Source: Lanius collurio
Lineage: Eukaryota > Chordata > Aves > Passeriformes > Laniidae
Direction of reading: 5' to 3'
Assembly (NCBI GenBank): GCA_020086605.1
Contig: JACBWW010000049.1
Coordinates: 3,163,098-3,227,097, forward strand
Length of the DNA stretch: 64,000 bases
Numbering within the stretch: the first letter of the stretch is position 1; the number at the start of each line of letters is the position of its first letter. The position numbers and the translations under genes were made by a program. A model generated the notes under the pieces. It ran no database searches. It had not been told where the DNA came from and saw only the letters and a list, made by a program, of their open reading frames with translations. Positions 1 through 13,600 of the stretch are shown in pieces.

Positions 1-454
1 TGGTCCAGTTTATAGTGGGAAAGTGTCCATCACCAAACCACCATCTCAATTGGCACCGAGCATCATCCTTGTCTCAGCAAAACGGCCAGAAATTGAATGA
101 GCATGAATAATGAACCCTTTGCAATTGTCCAGGTCAGGTTGACAGCAATTTTGCCTCTGTCTATTGATAAACTTGGCAAAGGTTCTGCATTTCCAGGCAC
201 ACAGAGGCCTTTCTTAATGGTTAATTCTCCAAAATAAAATGCACCAAGTTTGAAGTCGCTGTCGTTGCTACTGCTGATGAATACGATGATGAGTTTGCAG
301 AACATTTTAATGCAGGGAAAATCTACTTCTTACCCTGAACAGTTTTCCTTTTAAAATCACAACTGCAGTAAGCAGGAACAGTACAAGGTGGCTTTGTGTT
401 GCAGTAATCCAGAGGATGAGATTTAAATAGTATAGACTGTCACATGACCTAAAT
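1..454. other. unique non-coding DNA, nothing recognised
   Basis: AT-rich single-copy-looking sequence. The only notable open frame is 80 codons on the minus strand (63-305). It shows no domain, signal peptide or codon pattern that I recognise and is best taken as chance. Confidence 0.6.
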
Positions 455-515
455 TTTCAAATTTGGGTGTCTAAAGTTAGACACTGAAAATCAGGACAAT
501 TATTTTAGTCTTCCT
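455..515. repeat. possible ancient amniote interspersed repeat scrap
   Basis: The stretch contains a TTTTCAAATTTGGGTGTCTAA-like word followed by a complementary-type word, AGACACTGAAAATCAGG. Paired motifs of this kind (TTTTCAAAAGTG, then GTGCCTAA, then GAAAATCAGG) are typical of an old dispersed repeat shared by birds, turtles and crocodilians. I recall the motif but cannot assign a family name. The copy is short and diverged, so this is a tentative call. Confidence 0.4.
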
Positions 516-3500
516 ACCCACTTCTGCAAGCACAGAAATACATTGTTAAGTCTCATATTCATTTTCTATGGAAGTGGTGATGGTTTAGTTTTTACTTAGT
601 GCTTTTTCTCTGAGGAGCTCTGAACGGTTTTATGAAGTATGTCAATGTCTTGGTAAAGAAAATTTGATATTGAAGCACAGCAAAGTTGAATCTGTGCTCT
701 CATCTTAATATAAAACTGTCCTTTCAACCCAGCTTGGAGTTTTTGGAGGTATTTGCAGGGAGGATTATCTTTCTTGGCATCCCCCATAATCACTGGAGAA
801 TGAGAGGCTCCAGTTCTGAAATGTCTTATTGGAGCCAAATGTTGGTGCTCTGCATTCAATCTGAGAAGCTTTTTGTCTGGTGTCTGTAGAGGGAACCCAG
901 ATCTTGATTCCTATGCCTAAAAGTATCTTTGTGAGTACCTTCTTTTATGGGATTAATGCAGTATAAAAAGATAACAATTCTGCAGTGGTTGCCACATGAA
1001 GAGCATTTGTCCCTCCAGGTCCCACTTTTTCTTATCTGGAGACATCCATTGATCAAAATGTCTGAGTGAAGCTGATAAATCTTGGCTTTGTCAGATATTT
1101 ACTCAGGCCTTTTCCTGTGAAGGGCCTGGTAGGACACCCGTGTGTTTTTGTGTAAGGTTTGTCTTTATGTAATCCATCTTGATTGGAGTCAGGTGAAGAA
1201 TGTGGTGTTAATTGGCTGGTCCCATTTGACCCATTTGTCCAGGCTAAGCCCTAGAGCCACCTAGAAAGCAGAAGGCTCAGGAAAAGCAAAAGGAGCATCC
1301 CAAATGCAGGCTTGTCTCAGAAGCTCTTTATCAAATGCTGGAAGTGAGGATGGTGACTTAGAGTTTATGTGGTTTGGGGACTTCTGGTGAAAATATTCTC
1401 ACTGCAAAATGTCAAGTCTGTGTTACCCAGCTGGTTTTGTACAAGTCCACCAGCTTTCTGTCAAGGAGCAGTCCCTTTGCTCAGGGGTAGAAGCAGGTGA
1501 AAAAGAGATGGATCTAGGTGAGCTTGCAAGCTACCAAGTGGGCCACTGTCTGGACAGGCCTGATTTGAGTGAGAAACTTAAACCTTGTTGTCTTCATGTC
1601 AACCAAGTCACCTGCCTGCCAAATTGATGATCTCCTGTGCAGTGTTGGGAAGAGCAGGGCCTTTCCATCCTCTCCGTGTCCAAGCCAATGAGCTCAGGAC
1701 TCACAAAGACAGTGCAAGGCAAATCTTCAAAATTAAATTTTTCCTGGCCTGTAGAGATCATATTCTCATCTCATCACTGCCCCCCTTTCCCAAGACCGTC
1801 TGTCTTATAACACCAAATTCATCATACCTTTTCTACCTGTAAAATATTGATCCTTTAAAGGAAAGCTATTCATCCAGTTCTGCATTTCTTCTTTCTACTC
1901 AGGAGATTTTTTCCTCATTTCAGACTCGTTTAAGACCTGAGACTCTGCAAGATCTTTAGAAAAAAAGACTATTTTCTTGTACTGTGTTTGTAAAAAACCT
2001 GATTCTGGGGACCCTGATCCATGAAAAGTCTGAACAGCTCCTACAAGACAAATAATAATTTGGCAAATAGAGGCTTAACCTCTGCAAAACCAAATGCATT
2101 TGTTTGTTGTTGTAGGGTGAAAGGGAAAAAAAGAGAAATGTGCGTAAAGAAAATGGCATCTGGTAGGCTGCAGGAAAATGGACCAGTCTGTTAGGAATTA
2201 GTGCCAACAGGCCTCTTAACTTTCTTTCTTCAAAATTACTGCAGTCAAAAAAAAATACCACTTCACATTTGTGCCTAATTTCACCTCTGTTTGTTCTCCT
2301 CTCCTGTTCCCTGAAGAATGTAGATGAGGTTTAAGTTAGTCTTAATAGTAATAGGTTTGGAATCTAGCACACTTTCGCAAAATTAACTTTGCTTCTGTTG
2401 ATCTGGGAATTAAAATGCTTCATTAATTTAGCAAGTCCTGGTTTGACAGCCAAATAATGCATTTTGTGAGTTGTACTTTTAAGTCTAAAATTCTTATCTG
2501 CAGCCCTCCATGGATGTCTCTGACATTCAGGGAAGCTTGCAGATCTGCATGGCCTGGAAAGGAGGAAAATGTGCCTGAATATACACATGTACAAGTGCTA
2601 TAATGCAGTTTATATGAGTGACTGTACTGTGTCCAAGCATGTGTTTAAGCACTACATGAGTAGGTAACTGTTAAGAAACCTGTTTCTTCCCTCCTTCACA
2701 ACATACACTTGTTTTTTTCTTTGTCCTGCATTTTTTTTTCTCTCCTCCTTTACCAATGCAGCTCAACACAAGCAAGAACCTTTTTGGTAAAGGGAAAGAG
2801 GCTGGGAAGCATGATAGCTTTCTGTGCTGTATGCTGGGGCTGGGGAAAGGGAGCAAGAAACCCCAAATATGTGTGTATTAGAGGAAGAGATTTGTTATCT
2901 CCCTTCACACCAGCCACCATGTGGTACTGACCCCTGGGAAACTGCAGAGATGCTGATATCACCAAGTTCTCAAATAGACAGCTCTATAGAGCATTCTCAT
3001 GTTTCCTGTTCCAGTCAGTCTGCATCTGCTCTTTATCTTGTACATGTTTTCCTCTAAAACATCCATGAGCTACATGAACCATGCAATGATCCTGTATCAA
3101 GCTTGCAGACTGTGCTATTGCACAATACATACCTGCAGAGGACTGGTATGGTGCCTCCAGAGAATTAATCTCTTCTTCATGTCTCTTACAAACATTCCCC
3201 CAAATTGCTTTTATTTGATTGTGACTTGTCTCAAGGAACACTCTGGTCTGGGCTGTAAGGCACAACCCAAGCAAATGGCTGCAGAACACAACCATGAAAA
3301 CACTTCAGGATTCTCAAGGCTCCATAAAACCAACATCAAAGCACTATAATATAAAACAAGTTGAAATAGTTTTGTTTTATTAGTGTCTAAAAATGCTTAT
3401 TCTCCTTTACTGTCATCTCAGAGTGGTGCAGACCAGCAGTTTCATGAGGAAGTAATATAAAAGCAGGTACAGGTTCCCCAGCGTGAGGCATCACTGGATT

Positions 3501-3630
3501 CCAGGTTATAAAGGTAGAGAAGTTTAGCCAGACCAGTAATTCTGCTGGATGAATGCCCATCAGAGTTACCAACATGGTAGATTCAGCTTAATTTGCACTT
3601 TGTTTCTTTGTTTCTGTGATTTGCACCTCA
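516..3630. other. unique non-coding DNA
   Basis: No exon, RNA gene or repeat could be supported across about 3.1 kb. Open frames of 101 codons (minus, 1956-2261) and 116 codons (plus, 2999-3349) exist, but long frames overlap them on the opposite strand and they have no recognisable domains. Both are treated as chance. Confidence 0.55.
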
Positions 3631-3890
3631 GAATCACAGAATATGCTGAGTGGGAAGGGGCCCTTAAGGAACATTGAGTGCAACTCCTCACCCTGCCTAG
3701 GACACCCCAGGAGTCCCACCCTGTGCCTGAGAGCATTGTCCAAATGCTTCTTGAGCTCTGTCAGGCTTGGTGCTGTGACCACATCCCTGGGGAGACTGTT
3801 CCAGTGCCCAACCACCCTGTGGGTAAAAACCTTTTCCTGATATCCATCCTAAACCTCCCCTGACAAAACTTCAGGCCATTCATTTGGTGG
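3631..3890 (-). mobile_element. CR1 LINE, 5'-truncated 3' end
   Basis: A non-LTR retrotransposon fragment lying on the minus strand. Its 3' terminus is at the left, where the plus strand reads GAATCACAGAAT, the complement of the CR1 terminal 8-bp motif. Reading leftwards from about 3815, the minus strand encodes a CR1 ORF2 C-terminal remnant. It contains HWNSLPRDVV, then a SL...LKKHLDNALR stretch, which matches the usual WNRLPREVV...SLEVFKxxLDxAL ending of the CR1 polyprotein. The copy holds only the last part of the element and lacks the endonuclease and RT domains, so it cannot move. It is typical of the severe 5' truncation seen in bird CR1s. The right boundary is approximate. Confidence 0.88.
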
Positions 3891-4534
3891 GTATCACAGG
3901 TGAACTCAGAGATCACTGCTGGTGCCTACAGAAATGTCATGCAAAGACAATCAACTCTAATTTTTTATTTGTGCACCTGCTGAAAAACAGGAATTTTTAC
4001 CCATGCTAGATGAGGAAAATTCTTGGAGTTTCTTTGCTCTAATTACCAAATGTCAAAATGAGTCTGTAGATTCTGTAGCTGAGGCTAATTGTGTTTTGCT
4101 TAGGAAAGTCTGTGGAGTGAAAGGCAAGGTATGTTTTTGTGACATAGTAGCATGGCACTCTCTTCTCCCCCCATGCACTGCTTTATAACCTCAGTTATTT
4201 CAGATGTAGCTCCTCTTTAGTGTGGTTAATAGCAAAACTTAATATTTCTGTCTCTCTTTTGGGAGGGATGGGGGAAGAGTTAATTTTGCTCTTCTGTTGT
4301 CTAGGAAACAGTGGTTGTACTTACTTCCCTTTTGAAAACAGATAGTGAATTCCACATTCAGGGAGCAATGAATAAGATAAAAAGCCGCAAGATTAGAAGC
4401 TTGAATTAGACACCATTTGAGAGAGCAAAGATAAGTTCGTGTGTGCTGGAAACTTTTTGGTTGCACTGGAGTGGAGTGGGGAGAAGATCTGCTTTTAAAG
4501 AAGGTGCTCAGGGCTTTTAGGCTCTGGGCTGTTG
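3891..4534. other. unique non-coding DNA
   Basis: No repeat or gene signal is recognised. Open frames of 61 codons (plus, 4003-4188) and 75 codons (minus, 4239-4466) look like chance. Confidence 0.55.
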
Positions 4535-4605
4535 GCGCTGATTCAGCAAAGCGTTTAACTAAGTGCCTAATATTAATGATGTAGGGCCCTGCTGAGTCCA
4601 GGGCT
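4535..4605. repeat. possible ancient amniote repeat ('GATTCAGCAAAGC' type)
   Basis: The words CTGATTCAGCAAAGCGTTTAA, AAGTGCCTAA and GGGCCCTGCTGAGTCC follow one another. Old dispersed repeats in birds and reptiles commonly read 'gattcagcaaagca-cttaa ... aagtgc-ttaa ... gctgaat/gggcc' with partial self-complementarity. The similarity is from memory, the family name is not assigned, and the boundaries are approximate. Confidence 0.45.
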
Positions 4606-7600
4606 GAGGATGTGGTCCAGTTTGTACATTAAGCACTTTGCCTCCCACCACTTGGAGAATTCAACCCTGTGCACATCACGCTGAAAGTTATGAGAAAGAG
4701 AGACACCAGCAATTGCTATCCGGGCTCCTGTGCTGAAAACAAGCCATCCATCCAATTTAGGGCTGTAAATACTAAAATTGGAGATGGGGTTAATGACTCA
4801 GAACAACAGAACAGGGAACAGGATTTAAAAAAAAAAAAAGCCTTGACGGTTGTCACAATGGGCAGCAAATGACAAGTGCATTTCAGTGCAAGTTTAAGAC
4901 GATTATACTTGGAAGATGGAACTAAAATATAAAGCGAGGGCTGTATGCAACGCTGCACGTTCAACTGGAAATGTAGGTTATGTACTTGGTATTAATTCAT
5001 GTCCCAGTGAACAGGAAAAAAAAAAAAAATCTGTCTTTGATTCAGATGGGACTTGAGCTGTAGATTTTTCTGACTAAGAAGCTCTAGATAATTCTTTTCT
5101 TATGTATTATTAATAGTTCTATTACATTAAACCTTAGGTGTTCAGAATGATCCACCAGAGGTGTTTCTCCCCCCACTCTAAATGCATTGTTCCCAGCTGA
5201 AGTCTAGGGTGCACCTGGGTAGGTGAATCTGGGCTTGCAAAACTGGCACACAGATGCATGTGAAGAGAGACACAATTTTCAGGACTAATTTCTTACAAGC
5301 AGTTCAGCAGATGTGTTTTCAAGAGGGATTTTAGTGTAGTCAAGGAGGTGCTGCCCTCTAAAAGGAACAGTTTGAAGAATTGCAGAGTCCTGGGGAAGAA
5401 GTACTAAAATAAATGAGCAGGAAGGGGGAGGGAGTGATAAAAAAGGAACATGTTGGGAGTGGTGAAGCAGAAAGATCCTGTCAGGGAGTGAAGAACAGGT
5501 TTTCTGGATGTGTTTAAAGGTGTAAAAAAGGGCAGCCTCAGAGACAGTAGTGCAGATAGTAAATCTCCTCCCAGGATTTGTGATTACTACAATGTGATTA
5601 AAAAAATCCCAACAAAATACAAAACCACTCAAAACCAATACAAGCCAAAAAAGAAGTCACATGGAAAATCCTCCTGTCTCTTGTGTTAGTGATCACAAGC
5701 AGTCCCTCGTGAATGGGGTCAGCATTGCTGTACAAATATGCATGCCATGCTTCTGAGTAGCAAATTCCAGCCCCCTTTGAGGGGAGCTTTGCGGGAGGTT
5801 TTGGATATAAATATAAATGCAAAACCTAAAAACCGAGAAGGAATATGGAAAATGGAAAACGCTCAGGAGGATTTGTGATGACTTTGCAGACTGGAAGTAG
5901 GATGCAAACTCCCAGGTTGGAAGATGTTTCCGAAATGGCAGTCAATTAAAATAATATGTGATAGAGGGTTGACAGTTTGGGTGTTTTCAAATGATCCAGC
6001 TCTAGCTTGGAGTGCAGTGGGTAAGGTGCAGCACTTAGCTGGATGTTCTCCTATGGCAGTCGTTAGTCACCTTTTCCCTTCCCATAGAGCAGAGAGAGCC
6101 CTAATGACAGTGGATATAATGATGCCTTCAGGGATGCTTAAGGAGTAACACAGCTCCTACAGCAAGGTGCAGCCTGGTTCCCTTCTCAGTGGTGTGTGGA
6201 GGAGCCAGGACATGCCTCGGAGGGGTTGTCAGCCCCCCTTATCACCCCAGAGCTGTTCGACAATTAGCGGCTGCTTCTTGCACACGGCCAGGAGTGGAAA
6301 GGGAGCTCCAGCTCCACTGCCTCACACAGGGCTGGAATCATTTGGCCTTTGCTGTAAAGAGATGAGGAATGTGAGTTACTGTTCAGCGTGGTCTGTGCAC
6401 TTCACCAGAAAGGGTTACCTGGCAAGGCCCCTGCGAGAGGCATCTCTGTCTCCTGATGAGCTTTGCCAGTGCTGCTCTGGCCTCATCTCCCTGACATCAA
6501 CTTTCCTGAGCTACTGCAGCCTTATGTAACTGCCCCAGCTCACCCAGCAGCCTTTTCTTGGGGGGAAAGGTGCTGATTCACCCTGCACACAGGTGCTGCA
6601 GCACAGCTGTGGTTGCACCTCTCAGGTTGGGCAGCACCTCTGTGGAGCAGAGCTAGGGAGAAGTAAAGAGAGGGGGGAAAGTTGGAGCTGGAGGAAGGTC
6701 ACACTGCAGCACTCGTGTTTCTACCTCTCCCCTAGAGATGCCTGCAAGGAAAAGACAAACCTGATGGATGGTTGTATTTTCTAGAGAATGCAATGCAAAG
6801 CAAGTGGTTCCTGGCACTTAATAGACCCAGGGTTGTGTCTGTGCTGCTTTCAGAGGTTCACCTTCAGCTGGCTTTAATCCTGGCTCCCATGGGTCAGGCT
6901 GACAGAAGACACAATGGCAGAGTGAACCATCCACATGCCTGGCCCCAGCAGAGCTGTGCCTAATGCACAATATCAGCCCTGATGTCTCTTTGCTGTCCTG
7001 GGGGATATTGTGGTGGTAATTAGCAGAACTCTGTCTTGCCCAGCTGCAACACCATCTCCCCACAGCTCTGCAAGTATTCACCCAATGCTGTGCTTGGTTA
7101 TGCTACAGAGGTGGTTTCCTGCATCTGGATCCTTGTATTGCAGTGGCTCATAGACACTTAGGGCTTAAAATTGGAATTACTGGCCCTGGCTCAAGCAGCC
7201 AACTCAGAAATTTCTGAGTCTGTAATCCTGGATTCTTCTGAGACCCCTTGGTCGAGGAGAAAGGGCACCCCAGGGCTGGATGTTCATCTCTTCCTGAGCC
7301 ACTGGTGTACAGCCCATGGAAAAATGGCCTTGATGGACCAGTTTCTGTCCACTGATTAGAGAAGGAGCCAACAGTGTGACTTATATAGCCTCAGGCATCT
7401 GAGCTGGGGCAAGATGACTTGTGGAAAAACCTAGGGATGTGGGTAGAAACCAAGAAAGGGAGGCATTTTAAAAATGTGCTGTTTTAATGAATATTTTCAA
7501 AGCAAAACAAAATTGAAGTCCTGGAGTAAGGCTGTCTGCAAAAATGCCAGACTTCAAAAGCCAAAAAGGACGAGATACATGGCTTTCAGTGTGCAGAATG

Positions 7601-10600
7601 CACGATATATAAAAATATATTTTTGAAGACTTTTAAAACTCAGAAATCAGAGTCAAGAAGAAAAGAAGAGGTGAGATGAGAAGGAACGAAGAAGGGTTTC
7701 AGGGTTTTCTTTGTTGTTGCAGTTTTGTTTTTTTCACTGCTCATCAAAGCCTCCTTCAGTCAGCTCTAAGGACCTGTCCCAAGAAGTGCCCCCTCTAGCA
7801 AGGATTAGCTGTTTGTCATGAACATGCTAATTTCTGATGGTAGTTCTGAGAGTGCATTTTCTTTCCATCCTGATAGAAACCATATTAGCTAATAAAAATA
7901 ATTAAATTTATATTCTCTAGATGTAATTGGTGATTATGCCCTCTAGGTGGGAAAAAATGCTTTCAGATGAGCAGAAGCCTGTATTCTCCGTTCAGATGAC
8001 TAAAATTCCTTAATTTCCACAGAAGTGGACTGTGGAGAGAGTTGTATCCCCCAAGCCTGCACAGAAAGGGCATTAGCCACCATTTCCTAAAGTAATTTAT
8101 AGTATAGTTCACTGTATTATGCCAACTCTAACAAACTCTCTCCTCCTTTACTGCTAGCATGGCTGTAATTCCAGTTACTCTGTTGGGAATTTGGCTCTTG
8201 GAAAGCTAAGTGATTTATAAATTTTTAAGAAGTGATGCATACAGCCAGTCTAAAGGAAAACGGGCTCTTGCCGGCTGTGCACCTGCTGTCTGGGAGGAGA
8301 GAGGATTTCTTGCAGGATTCCTCTGCTAAAATGGGAAAAACTCTGATAATCTTTAGGGTAGCTTGTTTTAACAGACTGTTGTTGAAAGGCCATTGCTCCT
8401 GGAGCCTAAAGCCTTCGTTTTACCCAGAAATGGTTAAAGCAAAGATACCTATTTTTGCAGCCGTGCTTAGTCTTGAATCACCATGTGAACTTCCCAACTG
8501 CTGGCTACTTTGTGTGTGGGAGCAGTTCTTTGTGAAACTGTGGTGGCCTTTATTTTAGGTCACAGTTGACTCCTTTCTCCTTGTATCCCTCCCCAACACG
8601 CTTTCAGTGTGAAAAACAAACTCTTTCTAGGAAACAATTTGTTAACAGCCTCCTTCGTTCCAGCTGGGACTTCTGAGCCCTGCAGAAGTGGTGCAGAAGG
8701 GATGCAAGGCAGGGAGCATGGAAAGAAGTCCTCTTGGGTGAATTCATACCAGAGTAACTTGATATTTGATTTCTGGATGAATGCAGTTACTTGTGCTGTT
8801 CTGGAATTGCCTCTGAAGGACTTCCTGTATGGATATCCATGGCAAACATACACTTCAAAACATGTCTTAAAAGAATTTCATACTAATACATTTACCCTTG
8901 GTCCTTGACAATGTCCAGGTCAAAAGTTGTGTGGTGTTCCCACTCCCCTGACACAAATGGCACCTGATGCAGTAGAGAGATGGAGGAGAAGCTGCTCTCT
9001 GCCCTGCTTCAGTTGTTAGTGTGTCATTGTTGCTAGAGAAACACAAAACCTTGGACTGGGATTCTGGCAGAATAAAAGCCTTTCAATTCATATTTGATCA
9101 CATTTAAAGGAGGGGGAAGGAGGGACCTTGTAAAAACCCTGTTCATCCACTAGAGAGCATATAGGCAGTGCTTCTCCTTGGAGAAAATAAAAATGTCAAG
9201 CTCTTATTATGCACAATAATGCAATGCAGTTTAAATGTTTACTGCTGTTCTACCCACCACAGTTACAGCTGAGTTACAGCTGGAGAAAAGAGTATGTGAA
9301 AACTGGAGGAAGGCTTTGCAAATATATAATTTTCGTGTTCAAAAGCCTCTTACCTCCTTGTTAGTGTTTAATATCTTCTTGTTCTTAAAGAGCGTTCCTA
9401 TTCTCCCCATGGAAATACTACATTATTTACAAAGTTCCTGAGAAATACAGGGGTGGACTTGAGAAGGTGCAGAGCTGGTCTCTGCAAGGGCATTTTATGG
9501 CTTTTAGAAGATTCCAGTGTTTCATTTCTGGCTGATGTGGTTGGGAAGAAGCTTCTGCAAACAAACTGATGTGAGGCTGCTCATTCTGCAGATGATCAAT
9601 GCAAGAAGCTGGCACTGAGAAGGTGATATCCTTTGAAGTCTAATGATATTAATGTTGACTCTTAAATATTTCATAGCTGTTACTCTTTTGTAGTGATTTG
9701 AGTGCTTGAGTTAAGGAGCACATTTTTTTTTCATCATCTAATTTCCATTTTTTCCCCTCCAAACTGCCTCACTCTGTGTGTATACATGTACATAACTTCA
9801 AATTTAAACCATGGAGATCTGCATGCGTTAAATGGATAGTGGTACACCCCACTAATTAATTAAACTTTTTTTTTTCCCCCATGGGTGTCAAACTTACTTT
9901 TTCCCAAGGCTGTTTGTTAATACAGTGCATGTTAGAGGCAGTTTTTTTCAGTGGAATACATTGCTGACTTACTCTGCTGCCCTAGTTAACCCTGTTCTGT
10001 CCATCTGTAGGTTACAGATGATTCCACTTACACTTGTAACCTGCTGTGAGAGCTAGGCATGAAAAATAGTACAGAAACCTCAGGTAACTCCTCTGATAGA
10101 TATATTTTCATCTGGATTTTTTTATGCTTGTTTTATTTTGTGAAATCCTTCGTAGTGAATTTGCTCTATTTGTATAGAGCAACATGGATTCATTACGTGG
10201 CCTTTCCTGGTATATTTTTACTTTTTGTATGCCACGATTCTGACTTAGCCATTGGCAAAATACTTGTGTAGTACTTGGATACTGGATGGATTTCCACTGA
10301 CACTAATGGACAGTCTGGTCAGGATTTTATTTGCCCTCAGCATCAAGCAAAACTCTTTTTGTTGCCTTTTGCAAGTGATCAATGGATCCACTTAGATTAT
10401 AACCTGGAGTTAGGAGCAGAATTACATATTAATATCTCTCATTGCAATAAAACAATTGTTAAAGTCCATTACTTTTCTGAGGAAAAGAATGGGATTTGTT
10501 TAATTTTAACTGCCTCAGTAGTGTACTGGTGCATATATAAGTGCTGATGAATGAAATCAAGCAATTACAATTAGAAAATAATAACACAATGCATCTAGTC

Positions 10601-13600
10601 ATTTCAGCAAGTTTGCATTTTTATTCTGATTGATTTTTCTAATATTTGCTAAGTGCATATGTATCCACAAAGGCTTTATATCCATATGCTGCATTTTTAA
10701 AATGGCGACATGTTGACTTCTGAGATCTAGATCTATTGTTTGACAGCATATTATGATTTAATTTCTGTTAGCTAAAGAACTACACCATTAATATAGCTGA
10801 CACAGAGTTTAAGCATGTCTGTTCATTGTTCTCTTTTTCAAGGTTTTTGGAAATTACACTTACTGCCTAGTACTGTAAAGTTGGTTTACATTTCAGGCAG
10901 GGTTATTTTTCCTCTTTGAATGACAGTGAGTATTTGTGTGCCTGTATGCATGTGTGACATGAAAGCATGAAGATAGCTGCCTTACAGTTCTGTTTTTGCT
11001 TTTTAATGGATATTTGGATGATATAAAGCAAGCAACTGCCATATGACAATGAAGTGGACCAGCTTTCCCAGCTGGATGTCATATTTGACGAAGTATGTAA
11101 CCAGAGAAACTGTGAATTATGTAAAGTGCTAAATAGGATTCTGGGTGTAACTTACTACCCTGCGGGCTGGAAGATACTGCTTGTTATTTACTTGCACTTT
11201 CTGCAGCAACATTATTCTGGGTGTTTCTCAGAAGTGCTAAACTTCGTTATTGGGGGAAAAAAAATTTCGAGGAGTGAGTGTCATACTTCTGGTTTCCTAT
11301 GGGGAAGGAGTGGGAGGTTTTGGAAGGCTGGATGTGAGTAGTATTGAGTATGATTTCTTGAACTCTTGTCTGCCATGCCTTGCATGTGTCTGCTCCGCTG
11401 CCGCCAGGTAGGGACCAGGGTGAGCCAGATTTCCTGATAGCTCCTGACGAGGACGGATGCTGCTGTCTGGGTTCACTGAGATAAGAGTTCCTTGAGCTTG
11501 TTTGGGGTGGTGGCTGTGTTTTATATTCTGTGTTTACCTCACCAAGGAATATTTTATTTTCTGGTTGATTGTGTCCCTTTGTGGCTCTGTGCTTGTTTCG
11601 TTCTCAGTGAAACTGAATCACATAATTTATTTTTACATCTCATTCTTGAAAAGCCAGTGTACTAACATCAGGCACTTGCTTTGCAGCATAAACCTAAGCC
11701 TAAGCCTCTCTGAAATAGACATTTTAAATTTTAACATCAATATAAAACTTGCTACTTTATTTTTTCTGCTTTTCACACTGCACCTGCTGTTCTTCCTCAG
11801 GGTCCCTGGGTTTGTTGTTGGGCCAAGTGCAGCACATTCTTATTTATCAACCACCACGAGGGTCGTGGGTGATCTGTGGAGGCAGCCAAACTTTTTGCAG
11901 TAGCATTCAAGTTGTGTCAGGAGGTTGTAGCCACGTGAGGGTGTATGAGTTGGTTTGATCATAGGAGGAAATAGTCTTAAGAAGGACCAGATTTGGTGAA
12001 GAGTTTTGCTCTTGTGCGAAAAATTGTTGCTTTGTGATGCATCAGGCTGGACTTCCACAAAAACTCACTACTCAGAGCAGATAACTGGAGTCACAGTTGG
12101 CGTGAGGTTGGTGTTTGTGGGAGGGATGCATGTCAGAAAAAACATTCATGTCCATCAGTTGTGGGGTGTTTTTGTTAAGATGAGGCAATATTAGCTGCTG
12201 GATCCAGCCCTGAGCTCAGGGTTGTCTCTGCTGTCTCTGGCCCTGCAGGTGAAGGGACAGTCCAGGGGACCTGCCAGGTTTCCATCTTCTGGTAGAGGCA
12301 GCTCACCTTGCCTGTCCCTTCATTAACTGGGGGGGACAAAAGTGAGTGATGCTTTAAATAGTCAAGTTTTGAAATAAATAATTCAGCTGTTTTCCATTTT
12401 ATATTTCTGCACTTTCAGGTTCTTTTTTTTTCTTCATATTTTTTGGGGTCTTTCAAGGCTGATGGTGCAGTGGGAGAAAGTTTTCTACTCTTCTATGTAT
12501 GAGAATTATACAGGGTGAAGAAAGGGCGAGGCAGCAGCGTGGCTGGGAGAGACAGTCTTGCTCTTGCTGAGACTTTGGTGAATGGCAAACCTTCTCTTTC
12601 CTAAAGACATGTCCAGAGACTTTCTCACTCTTGCTGCTAGCAAAAGGTTCGGTCTTTTTCAAAATCTTACTGAAGGAAAAGGAAAAAAAATATCAAGAAC
12701 TAGAAAACATCTGCATTATCCCTTCTTTCAAAACCTTCCTGGCTTTTTGGCAGATGAAGGGAAGACCTGGTGCATGCCTCTGGGAAGATTTAGATTTCAG
12801 CTCATGGGCATTTTCCTGCATAAAACCTTGTTCAAAGTATGTTGGATCAGCTTACATAGCAGTTCTGTTGGGTGCAATACACTGGGAACTGCTTTTTCCC
12901 CTAATCCAAATATTTTGGGGGCAAAAAAAGGAGGGAGTGCTGCTGTGGTGGTGACTCACAAGTCTTGTGCTGCTGTGCTTCCCCTTCACGTGTGAAGCTC
13001 TGTTCCAGCATGAATACAGAAAGCACCACGGCACAGGTGGTTGCTACCATGAGCATGTGCCGTCCTTGGTGTCTGTGCTCATTTTGAGCTTTGAGGTCTG
13101 CAGAGCTGGGTGAAAAGGACAAGAGGTTGTTACTGTACTGGTGTGGTGGGAAGGCTTTGCAGAACCCCCACAAAATGACAATTTTTGTGTCAAAGCCTCA
13201 GGAATTTAATAACTTATAAACAGCTCATCCTTCTCCAACTTTCCAAAAGTATTGTATTTTCATATAAATTCTACCTCTTTCCTATGAATACAGCTATCTC
13301 CAATTACAATTCTATGATTTTTTCCCTCACACATGAACCTAATTCTCAGTTTAGTATAGTAACTTCAAGAAAATGAAGCAATATGTAAACTGTTTGAAAA
13401 TTCAGAAATTTAAATACTGCTGTTGGAAATTCAATCCATCTGTCAGAATTCAGGCAGTGGTGTAGCAGTTTTTGCCCAGTAATTCATATTGCACAATGCA
13501 AAACTATTAGGCTTAGCAAGAAGGTGTTAAAGATGCAACCAAATTTTCAGTTCATTTCCCATTTTTAGCATTTAGATTTAAACTACAGTATGAATGTCAA

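Noticed and set aside
10290..10345. Old-repeat-like CCACTGACACTAATGGACAG followed by TCAGG
   Set aside because: Too short and diverged to list as a separate feature.
12582..12995. 137-codon plus open frame
   Set aside because: Overlapping frames of 107 codons (plus) and 90 codons (minus) indicate a stop-poor patch rather than coding constraint.
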